A stretch of 64,000 bases of DNA from Undibacterium parvum (GTDB lineage: Bacteria; Pseudomonadota; Gammaproteobacteria; Burkholderiales; Burkholderiaceae_D). Under the pieces are notes generated by a model. That model saw only the letters and a program-made list of their open reading frames with translations, had not been told where the DNA came from and made no database searches. The DNA lies in contig NZ_CP034464.1 of the NCBI RefSeq assembly GCF_003955735.1, positions 868,001 to 932,000 on the forward strand, written 5' to 3'. Shown here piece after piece: positions 15,844 to 26,200 of this stretch (position 1 is its first letter; each line of letters begins with the position of its first letter). The translations under genes and the position numbers were made by a program.

Positions 15844-17409
15844 TTAACAAGGCAGCGGTAGCAGTTCATCAATCCGGCTGTTTGGATGCGTCGGTAATTT
15901 TTCGAGTGTGCCTTTAAGCCATGCCAAAGGTTCTATGCCATTGGCTTTCGCGGTGGCGAGCAGGCTTTGAATGGCGGCAGCTTGTCGGCCTGCTCGTTCA
16001 GAACCGGCGAAGAGCCAGTTCTTTTTGCCAATGGCAATAGGGCGAATGGCGTTTTCAATCGGATTATTGTCGATTGGCAGATGACCGCTATTGGCGTAGC
16101 GTTCAATCGCGCTCCAGCGTTTGAGGCTGTAGTCGATGGCTTTGGCGAGACTGCTGCCATCGGCGCTCTGTTGGCGTGTGTGAATCAGCCAGGCATGCAT
16201 CGCTTTGAGTTCTGGCAGCGCCTGTGTAGCACGTCGTTGTTGTCGTTGTTCGATACTGTCGCCTTTACCCTCGGCCTCAATGTGATACAGCTTTGCAATG
16301 CGTGTAAGTGCCTCATTGGCAATCGGATGCCCATTGGCGGCGTGCAGGTCGAAGAATTTGCGACGGGCGTGCGCCAGGCAGGCCAGTTCGGTGATGCCCA
16401 GCGCGAACAGGGCTTTGTAGCCGGCATAATCATCCACCATAAGATGGCCTTGCCAATGCCGCAGAAACGCGCGCGCATGACTGCCACTGCGTCCGGTTTG
16501 GAAATCGAACACGATGATGGCAGGCTGGTCTTCTAAGGCATTGCTGCGATATGCCCATAGATAGGCACGCTTGGTCTTACCATTGCCGGGGTCGAGCAGC
16601 GGCACCGGGGTTTCGTCGGCATGCAGCACTCGTCCTTGCTTGAGTATTTCTGCCAACCGGTCACTGAGCGGTTGCAGGGCGACGCCAATACGTCCTACCC
16701 ACTCGGCCAGTGTGGAGCGGGCAATGCCAACACCGTGTCGACTGCTGATTTGCTCAATCCGATACAGTGGTAAGTGATCGAGATATTTTTGAATTACCAC
16801 CCATGCCAATAATCCTGGTGCCGCCAGACTACGATCGATCACTGCCGGGGGAATGGCTGCTGCGGTGACTGTCTCACAAGCGCGACAGGCGTATTGAGGG
16901 CGAATATGCCGATGCACAAAGAAGCGTGCTGGTTCGACGTCGAGTTGTTCACTGATGTCTTCACCGATCTTGATCAGGTCTTTGCCGCATTGAGCGCAGG
17001 TGCAGCTTTCTGGCTCATGACGATGTTCAATGCGCGGCAGTTCCGCTGGCAGTGGCCTACGTCCGGTAGGGCTTGGCTTACGTGGTGTTGTCGCTGAAGA
17101 TAATTGGGCAAGCTCGGCCTGCATCGCAGCCAGGTCGCTTTGTTCGCACTCTAAAAACAGGTCGCGTTGTTGTACCGTAAACGCTTCGGCTTTTGCGCTG
17201 AATTTGAGACGTTTGTGATACGCCAGTTCTAAAGTCAAGGCTTGAATTTTGCATTCTTTGACGTGAAGATCGTGCTCCTTGCGACGTAATTGATCCTGCA
17301 AAGCAGCCTTCTCCGCCTGTGCCAGTCCGGCCCCATTCAACTGCGCCATCACCCATTGAGTCAGTGCGGGGTCAGCGTTGAATTGGGCGAGTTTGGTGGC
17401 GATATCCAT
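15844..17409 (-). CDS. tnpC: IS66 transposase TnpC (copy 2)
   Basis: 521 residues, identical in sequence to TnpC of copy 1, with coiled-coil N-terminus, zinc-binding cysteines and an intact DDE core. There are no frameshifts or substitutions, so this copy could supply transposase for all three elements. Confidence 0.95.
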   Translation of the reverse strand: MDIATKLAQFNADPALTQWVMAQLNGAGLAQAEKAALQDQLRRKEHDLHVKECKIQALTLELAYHKRLKFSAKAEAFTVQQRDLFLECEQSDLAAMQAELAQLSSATTPRKPSPTGRRPLPAELPRIEHRHEPESCTCAQCGKDLIKIGEDISEQLDVEPARFFVHRHIRPQYACRACETVTAAAIPPAVIDRSLAAPGLLAWVVIQKYLDHLPLYRIEQISSRHGVGIARSTLAEWVGRIGVALQPLSDRLAEILKQGRVLHADETPVPLLDPGNGKTKRAYLWAYRSNALEDQPAIIVFDFQTGRSGSHARAFLRHWQGHLMVDDYAGYKALFALGITELACLAHARRKFFDLHAANGHPIANEALTRIAKLYHIEAEGKGDSIEQRQQRRATQALPELKAMHAWLIHTRQQSADGSSLAKAIDYSLKRWSAIERYANSGHLPIDNNPIENAIRPIAIGKKNWLFAGSERAGRQAAAIQSLLATAKANGIEPLAWLKGTLEKLPTHPNSRIDELLPLPC

Positions 17410-17462
17410 GCACGAAAGTATACCTCGCCCGACCGAAAGTTAACAGGGGGAGGCATCCCTTT

Positions 17463-17810
17463 TTATACGCGCCAATTCGATTGTGGCGGCGCGTTAAGTC
17501 GGGGCCAGTCAACGCCCGTGGTGAGCCATTGCCATTCTTCGTTCGACAAGACACACGCCGCATCATGGCTCTGCGGCCAGACGAAGCGACCTTTGTGCAA
17601 GCGTCGCATACATAACCAAACACCGGTGCCATCCCAGATCAATAGCTTGATGCGGGTGCTATTCTTGTTACGAAATGCATAGGCACTGCCATCGCAAGGT
17701 GGCTTACCCAAACTTTCTTGTACATGCAGGGAAAGTCCGTCAACACCGCTGCGCATATCGATCGGTTCGACAGCGAGATACACCTGTGCCGGAGTCAGTG
17801 GCAGGCTCAT
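17463..17810 (-). CDS. tnpB: IS66 accessory protein TnpB (copy 2)
   Basis: 115 residues, identical to copy 1 TnpB. The start overlaps the tnpA stop by four bases. Confidence 0.95.
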   Translation of the reverse strand: MSLPLTPAQVYLAVEPIDMRSGVDGLSLHVQESLGKPPCDGSAYAFRNKNSTRIKLLIWDGTGVWLCMRRLHKGRFVWPQSHDAACVLSNEEWQWLTTGVDWPRLNAPPQSNWRV

Positions 17811-18208
17811 GGTAGTTGCCGCAGCAATTGCGCCAACACGGGTAAGTCAACATGGTTAGAAATAGTCACCTGCCAACCGGCCGGGCTGCACAAGACAATC
17901 TCGGGAAGTGATGCCCTGATCGACACCGGCACCAACTTGCAAGGCTTCATGGCTGGCCGCGGCGATGTCGATGCGATTGTCGTGAGGGAGGTGTGCTTAG
18001 CTTGAGAAACTACTGGCGATTTTACAGCGGGTGTGGCAAGTGTGACACTCTGATCAATAACGATGGAAGCGAGGCGTTTGCGCCAGGTATAAAACGTTGA
18101 ATAGCCGATGGCTTCACGTCGACAATACGCGCTCAGTGATAAGCCGCTCTCAGCCCAGTGCTGCTGATGCTTAGTCCAAAACGCCACTTTGAGAGGATTG
18201 AAATTCAT
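17807..18208 (-). CDS. tnpA: IS66 accessory protein TnpA (copy 2)
   Basis: 133 residues, identical to copy 1 TnpA, with an N-terminal helix-turn-helix. It begins 78 bases inside the right end of the element. Confidence 0.93.
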   Translation of the reverse strand: MNFNPLKVAFWTKHQQHWAESGLSLSAYCRREAIGYSTFYTWRKRLASIVIDQSVTLATPAVKSPVVSQAKHTSLTTIASTSPRPAMKPCKLVPVSIRASLPEIVLCSPAGWQVTISNHVDLPVLAQLLRQLP

Positions 18209-18286
18209 GCTAACTCCAGATCATTGAAAGAGTCGAGTGTCACTTATATCGTTATCGATTTCCAGATGGTTGCGTTGGACGCTTAC

Positions 18287-18311
18287 ACTCTGATTTAATA
18301 TTACTTTTCAT
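18287..18311 (-). pseudogene. Severed 5' end of the 112-residue gene
   Basis: On the minus strand the ATG at 18311-18309 begins MKSNIKS and runs into the ACTCTGAT duplication. Skipping the IS and one duplication, it continues ESLSSALEEPYFQKTVPLFS into the frame at 15478-15799. AAGG lies about nine bases upstream of the ATG, supporting it as the native start. The promoter is therefore separated from the body of its gene. Confidence 0.75.
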
Positions 18312-18687
18312 GAACTTTACCTTTTTTAGACCTGCAACAAAGTAAAAGACGAACGAGCAGAAAACGACCCACATAGATTGTGCCGTCAGTACGTTTGCCA
18401 TGACCAAGTAAGCAGTGGGAGTAGAGGAGAGTCAGCGTTTGGAAGGAGTCTCCGCAGCAAAAAAATTAAGCTAAAAACCTTAACTTTATATTGTTGCGAA
18501 GTGCCTTTTGGCGCTGAACATTGCAGCGCATTGCACGCCACAACAACAGTTTACGCTTGTAATTAAATTAGATCGAGTACTAAATAACTTCGTGTATAGC
18601 TGGCTTTTCACCCGCTGATTGCCCAGCATCATTGCACATTTCCAAACAAAACTCGCGTTTAAAAACTCTGAAAAATTCGACCTAATT
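18312..18687. other. Intergenic stretch downstream of the RT-nitrilase gene
   Basis: About 375 bases with no convincing frame. It holds the likely promoter of the severed 112-residue gene and the 3' flank of the reverse-transcriptase gene. A non-coding RNA serving the reverse transcriptase could lie here or in the 5' flank, but I see no diagnostic fold. Confidence 0.35.
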
Positions 18688-21600
18688 TCAAAATCCAGCG
18701 GGTTTTGTTTTGACCGGCTTGAAGCTCTTGTGTTCTCGCCTAAATGCAACCAGATCAAGGTCAGCGACATTGATAGAAATCTGATCTACTCCATGCGCAT
18801 GTGACACTAATCGGTCAAAATGTTCTTTGTAAGGTGCTTGAATTGTAGATCCACCAAACTCCCCCTTGTTGACTACAACCACATGTTGAAACATATGATA
18901 ATTAAGAGCAGCAGCCATGGTATCGAACGTGCTTACATCTTTATTGTGTGCGCAAACCACAAACAGATCTGTCTTCTTCTTTAAATCAACCGCTAAATTT
19001 AAATCGGTCGCGTCATAACAGATCGCACCGCTGATGCGTATTGGTCCTTCTTCAGCACCAATTACTTCGATTATGTGTTGACATGGTCTATAGCCTGAAA
19101 TCCCAAGTAAAACCTCATCCTTTGTCATGTTTGCTTTACCTTGATCCCTGATAATCCATTGTCGTCCAGAATCGCGATAATCAGGAATAAACCACCTTGC
19201 GACGTTTACCAGCTTTCCGTTATGGTCAAAAAATACCATACCTGCTAACACTATAGACTTAGTCTTATCAGCCAACCGTTTAATGATATCTTGATCATCG
19301 GGATGTACCGCGACTTCGGGAAAAACGATTAAGTCAGCACTAACTTTTGACAAATCGTTATCAGCTTCCAGTTTAGCAGTGAGCGTTTTATATGTTAGCT
19401 GGCAGATTCTTGCAATGTGCGCTCTGTTTTCTGCTCTTGCTTTTGGCAAGTTAAGCTCTCGATCACTAAGAGAAAAATCTTTACTTCGTGGAAGCAATTG
19501 CTGAACAGTGACCAGCCGAAATGAAGGTCGTTTTGTCAGCGTGCTTATTGATGTAACTAACGTCGGCATTCTGGAAGCCTTGCAGTAAAGCTCATCGAGC
19601 AATCGCAGCCTTTTACTTAATACCTTCCTCAGCGATTCGAGGCCATCAATCCCTAAAATTTCTTCGCTCTTGAGATATGTTGACTCTCGCCCAGGCCACT
19701 GAAGACACTTCATCAACAATTCAGAGAACCAAGTTGACACCGTTGCATAGTTCCCCACCAGCACTTCAGAAGAATGCATCATACCCATTCGTCGCTTATA
19801 CCAGCCAGTTCTCAAGCCCTTATAGCTGATCACCGTTCCCAGCTTCCAGCGACTGCCAGTGAAATCACTACCCCCAACAACCGCCGCACGAAGAATTGAA
19901 CCAATCCAATAAATTATTGTGTGTTCATTATTACTGGCATCAATCCAAGGTGGAGCTGAAAACCGAGGATCATTCGTCGTCGATTTTGAGGTTGTAGTGC
20001 AATCAATTGAGGTCACATCTGGAAGCCAAAGCTCTTCCCAATCTGCATGGTGCCCAACCTGAGCAACTTGTATATCACGTGGGGACAAAGGGAGCAGTGC
20101 TGAATTTTTTTCAGCAAATGAAATTAAACCCAAGGCAAGCTTGACCAGGGCAACTTCGTGTTCGAATCCATTTTTATTTGAAGCGATAACTTTGGAAAGT
20201 TTTTGTTTTTTCGATTTCAAGTCACTTGATGCAACTGGCGCAGCCCAATCTAATTGCTTTATCAGTTCCTTATTCGCACTATCTTGCCCGAGCCGTTTCC
20301 ACACACTCAACCAAAATTCACCTCCACGTTTAGCAATTTCCTCTAGCGAGCTAAGCTTCAAGTCCGGAGTCAAAGGGGAGATATTTTCAATCAACAATAA
20401 TGCAAATGCATCTGGTCGCCCAGTAATCTGCGACGCCACTTCAAATAGTGCTAATCGCTGAATCTGAAATTCCGGTGGCCGTCCAGCCAAAATAGCATGA
20501 AGACTGTGTTGAATAGTCTTAGTCGCATTGTCGACCAGTACTGGTTTTTTCAATGTAGCCAACAACAGTAAAGCTTGCCTCTCAATAAATCTTGGTACGT
20601 TCGGACTGCCAACTGAACGCTGTGCATACATAGCTGCAATATCAAGGAGGTCTTCTGGCGCGGCCGATTTCGGATAATCAACACGTTGAAAAAAACCATT
20701 AAAATCGACACAGCATCTAAAAATATCTGCCAATAAATAATCCATCATCGCGGCAGTCGACCGATCAGCCCCTCCTCCGCCTATACTACTTCTTTTAAAA
20801 ATAGCATCTAACACAGGTTCGATAATGATTGGCGATGGAAAAATCTCAATTGCCTTTCGCAATACAAGGCCGAGAGAAGGGTCTTGCATCCATGCTTTCA
20901 CGAGTTTCTTGGCCAGTAATTCGCTCTCGTTGTCAGCTAGATTTCCCGCTTGTCCATCAAGCTTATCAATTACCGTCAGTTTGCGTTTGTTCCGCATGAC
21001 TGATTCCAATCTATTTGCGGCAAATCGTTTAAGCGTATCAAGCCTAATATCATGATCAAATTTGACCAATCGAAAGAGGCCTTTATCACCCTTCACAGAA
21101 GTCGTTTCAGGTACATCATCTGGTTGAGACGTTAACAATCCTTCGAGTACAGCAGTTGCACTTTCAAGAATATCTCGATCTGCGGGGCCACTCAATTCAT
21201 TTTGAAGGAGCATAATGCGGCCAGATAAGCTACCACTATTGTCCAAGTCAGAAAGGGACGTGAGCTTTGTCTTCTTAATATTAAGCTTTAGTGTAGTCCC
21301 AGCATGCAATTTCAACTGGTTGCCGACCCACGTATTGATCGCTTTAGCTATCTTATCAATATCAATGTTTCCTGCACTAATCACCAAGCGGATATCATCA
21401 ACATATCGACAGTAGTCATGCAAAATTACATCCGCCATATTTGGCACACTTTCACCGATGTATTTTGCGACACTTCTATCAAACGGAATCATATATGCAT
21501 TGGCGAAAAATCCAGATGCAACTAATCCTTGAGGCAATCCAGATCCAAGCTCTAGGCCTATCTTTTTTGCAGCGTCTACCGCTTCAACATCCCAGCGCCA

Positions 21601-22377
21601 ATCAGTAATCTTCTTCGCTCTCTTCCAAAACTCTTTACAAACATCAGCATCGCCATATTCAACAGCTATATTCTGAAGTCGCTTTAATAAGGTTGGGCGA
21701 TCAATGTAATCATAAAATTTTGACAAATCCAGATTAACAATGAAAACATGATCGGTATCGCTCAGACTGTTCGCGACGAGTCTACCAATTTCAATTGGCC
21801 TCTTGAGAAAGTTTTGATAGTCAGTAAAAAATTTCCTATACGTCTCGCCATTTCCCCAGCGGAACCAAGCCCCTTGCTCGGTCCAATCACATAGCAGTCT
21901 ATTACCATAGCTATATACCCCTTGATTTTGGGCTAAGCTAGCGTTGAGAATACTACAATCCCCTTGTGCACTTTCTACCGCGTCAGCAAGGCACATCATC
22001 AGCGCTGTTGCCCACGTCTGATCGCGAACTGTCATATGTGCTAGTGGTCGGACAGGAGGCTTACTTTCTCTGATTTTTGGTTCTTCAAGCGGAACCCATC
22101 CCTTTTTCGAATCCAATCCCCACGGTTCGCTTTTGGCTGCGGGGACAAGTTCTAGATCTCTTAACTCTATGTCGTTCTTCGTCAGCGCATTCGCCCATTT
22201 TTCGGCATTGCTTTCTAAACCCAGCGCAGATATGTCAAGGGCAAGCGTATCGGCATACCAGTTGTGTGCACGCATATAACCATGGGTCTTTTTCCAAGCT
22301 TGGCTAATAACTACTTCATCAGTTAAAAGATCAATCTCAGGTTTAAGTTTGCGATACTTTTCTGCAACGAGTTTCAT
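18688..22377 (-). CDS. Defence-associated reverse transcriptase fused to nitrilase (DRT type 1-like)
   Basis: A 1,229-residue fusion protein. Residues about 100-430 are a reverse transcriptase of the 'unknown group' class: motif A NLDLSKFYDYID (215-226), GLPQGLVASGFF (280-291) and the catalytic YVDD (325-328) within DYCRYVDDIRL. A helical linker of about 500 residues follows. Residues about 950-1229 are a carbon-nitrogen hydrolase (nitrilase) domain with Glu1021 (VFPEVAV), a lysine near 1081 (QGKANMTK) and Cys1120 (GAICYDATD), so both active sites look complete. RT-nitrilase fusions are the hallmark of DRT type 1 antiphage systems (UG1/UG5 RT groups). It lies 202 bases downstream of the type I RM operon, on the same strand. 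A lone gene may suffice; no obvious partner is present. Confidence 0.9.
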   Translation of the reverse strand: MKLVAEKYRKLKPEIDLLTDEVVISQAWKKTHGYMRAHNWYADTLALDISALGLESNAEKWANALTKNDIELRDLELVPAAKSEPWGLDSKKGWVPLEEPKIRESKPPVRPLAHMTVRDQTWATALMMCLADAVESAQGDCSILNASLAQNQGVYSYGNRLLCDWTEQGAWFRWGNGETYRKFFTDYQNFLKRPIEIGRLVANSLSDTDHVFIVNLDLSKFYDYIDRPTLLKRLQNIAVEYGDADVCKEFWKRAKKITDWRWDVEAVDAAKKIGLELGSGLPQGLVASGFFANAYMIPFDRSVAKYIGESVPNMADVILHDYCRYVDDIRLVISAGNIDIDKIAKAINTWVGNQLKLHAGTTLKLNIKKTKLTSLSDLDNSGSLSGRIMLLQNELSGPADRDILESATAVLEGLLTSQPDDVPETTSVKGDKGLFRLVKFDHDIRLDTLKRFAANRLESVMRNKRKLTVIDKLDGQAGNLADNESELLAKKLVKAWMQDPSLGLVLRKAIEIFPSPIIIEPVLDAIFKRSSIGGGGADRSTAAMMDYLLADIFRCCVDFNGFFQRVDYPKSAAPEDLLDIAAMYAQRSVGSPNVPRFIERQALLLLATLKKPVLVDNATKTIQHSLHAILAGRPPEFQIQRLALFEVASQITGRPDAFALLLIENISPLTPDLKLSSLEEIAKRGGEFWLSVWKRLGQDSANKELIKQLDWAAPVASSDLKSKKQKLSKVIASNKNGFEHEVALVKLALGLISFAEKNSALLPLSPRDIQVAQVGHHADWEELWLPDVTSIDCTTTSKSTTNDPRFSAPPWIDASNNEHTIIYWIGSILRAAVVGGSDFTGSRWKLGTVISYKGLRTGWYKRRMGMMHSSEVLVGNYATVSTWFSELLMKCLQWPGRESTYLKSEEILGIDGLESLRKVLSKRLRLLDELYCKASRMPTLVTSISTLTKRPSFRLVTVQQLLPRSKDFSLSDRELNLPKARAENRAHIARICQLTYKTLTAKLEADNDLSKVSADLIVFPEVAVHPDDQDIIKRLADKTKSIVLAGMVFFDHNGKLVNVARWFIPDYRDSGRQWIIRDQGKANMTKDEVLLGISGYRPCQHIIEVIGAEEGPIRISGAICYDATDLNLAVDLKKKTDLFVVCAHNKDVSTFDTMAAALNYHMFQHVVVVNKGEFGGSTIQAPYKEHFDRLVSHAHGVDQISINVADLDLVAFRREHKSFKPVKTKPAGF

Positions 22378-22428
22378 AAATTTTTCCGATAACGACTTGC
22401 ACGAACTTGTAAAGATACGCTCAGCATT

Positions 22429-22476
22429 GAGCCAAAATATAATCTAAATATTGAAATATCACGTGTACTTTGGCTC
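22429..22476. repeat. Inverted repeat upstream of the RT-nitrilase gene
   Basis: GAGCCAAA (22429-22436) is inverted as TTTGGCTC (22469-22476) with 32 AT-rich bases between, ending 52 bases before the start codon. It could be an operator or a 5'-leader hairpin. No T-run is positioned for termination. Confidence 0.4.
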
Positions 22477-22556
22477 TCCAAACTTGATATCTTTCTCGCA
22501 ATTCACAACTCGCGTCAATTATTCAATCACTAAAAAATAGTCTCAGGAGGATGAAA

Positions 22557-22583
22557 ATGCCGATTCCTACGACCATATCTTAA
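22557..22583 (+). other. Eight-codon frame with a perfect Shine-Dalgarno
   Basis: AGGAGG at 22545-22550 stands six bases before ATG at 22557. The frame reads MPIPTTIS and stops at 22581-22583. It is antisense to the RM/RT direction and overlaps the end of the YgjP-type gene. It may be a leftover gene start from before the islands were assembled, or chance. Confidence 0.25.
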
Positions 22584-23296
22584 TAATCCCAGTCCTCATG
22601 ACGCACAGGCAAACGATTTAACTCCTCCCGTAGGTGTCGCCACTTAGGCATAAAAAGCTCCATAAGTGCGGTAAATCGTGCGTTATGAGTAGGCTCGATT
22701 AAGTGTGCCAATTCATGCACGACGATATATTCAAGGCATTCAGGAGGTTTTTTTGCAAGGTCAGTATTTAATCGTATGTTTTTCAGACTTGGGTTACAAC
22801 TGCCCCATTTAGTCTTCATACGCTGCACGAAAATGCGGCTTGCGCTCACACCCAAAAGCGGCTCCCATTTTGCAATCAAATCAGGCATCGCGATCTTAAT
22901 TTGCTCTCGATACCAAGAGTCTAAAATTTCCTGTCTACGTCCGTCATCAGTGCCAGGCCTCAGTTGCAAGATAAGCTTGCCATGCGTCAGCTCAACGTTT
23001 GGAGTAGCGTCTTTTTCAACGATTTGTAAAAGGTAGCGCTTGCCCCACAAGTAATGACTTTCGCGATCCAAATATTCACGCGGAGTCTCTCGTTCCTGTG
23101 CCAATATTTTGCGCTGTTGGCTTTTGATCCATGCGAGCTTAGAGATGGCGAATACACGAATCGTATCTAATTCCATATATAGCGGCGCTGATATACGCAC
23201 CTTGCCGGAAGGCGGATAGACACTAAGATGAACGTTCTTAATGTTCTTCTTTACTACATCAATACAAAGGCCGCCAAGATCAAGCTGCACAGTCAT
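22580..23296 (-). CDS. YgjP/WLM-type (SprT-like) zinc metallopeptidase in the RM operon
   Basis: A 238-residue protein of the DUF45/YgjP-like metallopeptidase family. The zinc motif HELAH is at 194-198, with the third ligand likely His205 in EPTHNARF. The family segment MKTKWGSCNPSLKNIRLNTD spans 160-179. Such genes are frequent last members of type I restriction operons, where their role is unsettled; proteolytic control of the restriction enzyme is one idea. Its ATG shares one base with the hsdR stop, so it is co-translated with HsdR. The start is well fixed by this overlap. Confidence 0.88.
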   Translation of the reverse strand: MTVQLDLGGLCIDVVKKNIKNVHLSVYPPSGKVRISAPLYMELDTIRVFAISKLAWIKSQQRKILAQERETPREYLDRESHYLWGKRYLLQIVEKDATPNVELTHGKLILQLRPGTDDGRRQEILDSWYREQIKIAMPDLIAKWEPLLGVSASRIFVQRMKTKWGSCNPSLKNIRLNTDLAKKPPECLEYIVVHELAHLIEPTHNARFTALMELFMPKWRHLREELNRLPVRHEDWDY

Positions 23297-26200
23297 TAAT
23301 ACTCTCGCTGTGCAAAAATGATCAAGAAAATGCGCTCAACTTCAGTGATATCTTTAAGAATTTCGTAAAGTGCCTGCTTGATTACCAATTCCTTTGGTAC
23401 TACACCGCGCCATCCGTCAGGCTTTACCGTTTTAACGACTTCGTCGATTTTTAACGCCAACAAAGTCAATCTCTGCACTTCATCCCCGTACGGTACGGCA
23501 TCGTCTGCCACCATATGGGCAGTTGCCATGTTTAATGGTTTCTTAAGATTATTAAAAAGAGCTCGTTTAGCAGGCGTATCCAAAAGCGCAGGCGTGTCAT
23601 TAGCTACACCTGCTTGTACTTTCGCTACAAGGTCGGCGACACGCTGCAAATACACTTCGTATTCAATGGCCTTATTCTTCCGCAAAATAATAATTTCATC
23701 GAGCAAGGCAGACATCGTTTCAAAAAAAGCGGGATCAGTTAAACGCTCTTTCAAGATCTTGCTACGCACGTTATTCTCAATCGTCTCTGCAATCGACGCA
23801 CGGCTACCCTTTAAACTGCCTAATTTCTTGGCAATTGCATCGGCTATACCTGTTTTAACAATCAGATCTAACAAGCCAATATTGTCGAAAGGGGAAATTT
23901 TTCGAGGCTCATCTGCTTCAATATAAGTATCGATAAGATGTCTCATATCGGCCTCATAGGTTTTCAAATCGAGGCTCTCACCACTGGCATTTCGAATCAC
24001 TTCGCGCAAGTCCAAGTAATGCTTCTGTAGCTTTTTGATGCTATCGAATTCAAGCGCGCTGTAACCAGCCGAATCAAATTCATCAGCAATATTGGCATAG
24101 GAACGCACTAATGCCACCACCGCTTTGTAGAGCGCTACTCTGCGAGGTTCACGTTCTATTACGTCCGCTGGAATTTCGGTATTGCCGCAAAAATAGTGAA
24201 TGTGCGCCAATTCACGATCTGGCTGTACCGTCGGTGGCTCTACTGGCTCACAAAGTAACGCGAGTGCCTCAAGCGCAGCATCCAAGCGCTCCTTCCCTTT
24301 AGTCAATCGGTCTTGAAGCATGACTTCAGAATCTGTACCGCCAGCGCTAAGGTCTAGTTCTGATGTATAAACAGCTAAGGCTTTCTCTACTTTCTTGAAC
24401 AAATCCTTGTAATCAACAACATAACCAAAATCTTTATCATCACCATCTAACCTATTGGTGCGGCATATCGCCTGAAATAAGCCATGATCTTGCATCGACT
24501 TGTCTATGTAGAGATAAGAGCATGGCGGCGCATCAAAACCCGTCAACAGCTTGTCCACGACAATAAGCAATTTCATGTTTGCGGGTTCCTTGATGAAGCG
24601 CTTTTTAGCGCTATCCTCATAAGTTTCCGTTTTACTTAAACCGGGCTTAGCGTCAATATCCTTCAGCAATTCGGTATATACACTGTAGAGGAATTGCTTA
24701 TCCGTTTCGGTGTTTGCGCCAGTCTCCTCCAAGGTGACATTACCCGCCATTGGGTTATAAGAAGTGATGACAGCACAGCGCCCCTTAAATACCGTTTTTT
24801 GGAATAATGTGAAATATTTGCTAGCTTCATAAATACTTGAAGCAACAAGAATCGCGTTCCCGCGCTCACTCGAAAGACGTGGTTTTACACTAAAATCGAA
24901 GATAATATCGGCGACGACTCTATCCATACGCGATTTTGAACTAAGCACACGCTGCATCGTGCCCCACTGATTCTTCAGTTCATTTTTTTGCCAATTATTC
25001 AGATTCTTGGTTTTCGCCTCAAACCACTGATCTATCTTGTCTTCGGAACCAAGACGCTGATCTATATCACGCGCCTCGTACACCAGATCGAGCACCACAC
25101 CATCTTCGACAGCCTCACTAAATTTATAGGTGTGGATATAACCGCCAAATACTTCATTACTGGTGGCCTTATCTGCTTTTAACAATGGTGTTCCAGTAAA
25201 ACCCATGAAGACAGCGTTCGGCATCAAGGCCTTCATCACGCGATTTAACCTACCATTTTGAGTGCGATGGCATTCATCTACAAACACAAAGACATCGCCC
25301 ACAGTTTTACTAGAAGAACTCTGCAATTCTTTAATGAAGCTCTCAAATTCGACTTCATTTTTCCCCTTGGACTCGAGACCAAATTTGAAAATAAGGGAAC
25401 AAAGCAAACGTGGCGTGGGCTGCCCAAGTTGGCTCATTAAATCGCGACCGTTATTCGTGCGATAAATGGTTTCACCTGCATCGGCAAAAACACGTTCAAT
25501 CTGCTTATCTAATTCATCGCGATCAGTGACGATGACGACACGCGCATTTGGATTGTTTTCTAAAATCCATTTGGCAAGCAGTACCATCAAAATACTCTTT
25601 CCAGCGCCCTGCGTATGCCAAATGATGCCGCCGTTACGCTGCTTTGCATGCTCCTGCGCCGCCTTTATACCAAAATATTGGTGTACTCTGGGCAGCTTCT
25701 TTATACCACCATCAAAGAGAACGAAGTCATGCATCAGTTCAATAATTCTGTGCTTGTCACAGAGCTTAAGTAAATACTTATCTAACTTAAATCGGCTATT
25801 GTCAGCTTCGTCTTCTTTCCAGTTTAAAAAGTATTTTTCTTCGGTTTTGATGGTTCCGTAGCGTAGCCCTTCTGAATCATTGCCGGCGAAAACGAATTGC
25901 ACCGTGCTAAAAAACCACTCATTGAATTCCGGCAGCTGATTGGACAGGTTTTGACGTATGCCATCGCCAATGCTTACGCGGCTATTCTTTAGCTCTAAAA
26001 CACCAATCGCAATACCATTCACGTATAGAACAATGTCAGGGCGCCGCTCATTACCACCTCGTAGCGTTACCTCCTCCGCAATCGCAAAATCGTTCTTATC
26101 CGCCTCATGCCAATTAATTAGATGTACCGTTTCATTTGTCTTTCCGGCCTCGATCTTTACCGGCACACCGTAGCGCAGCAAGCTATAAACAGCCTGATTA

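Larger units (their letters stand above)
15800..18286 (-). mobile_element. IS66-family insertion sequence, copy 2 (2,487 bp)
   Basis: Second complete copy, same orientation as copy 1. It begins GTAAGCGTCCAAC and ends with its inverse. The target duplication is ACTCTGAT (15792-15799 and 18287-18294). It separates the start of the 112-residue gene from the rest. Only 1,510 bases lie between copies 1 and 2. Confidence 0.95.

Noticed and set aside
15967..16536. 189-residue frame antisense to tnpC (also at 11970-12539 and 34350-34919)
   Set aside because: It repeats only because the IS is repeated; it is a shadow of the transposase reading frame with no ribosome-binding site or family resemblance.
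23378..23926. 182-residue frame antisense to hsdR
   Set aside because: Composition mirrors the coding strand and no motif is present; hsdR is complete across it.
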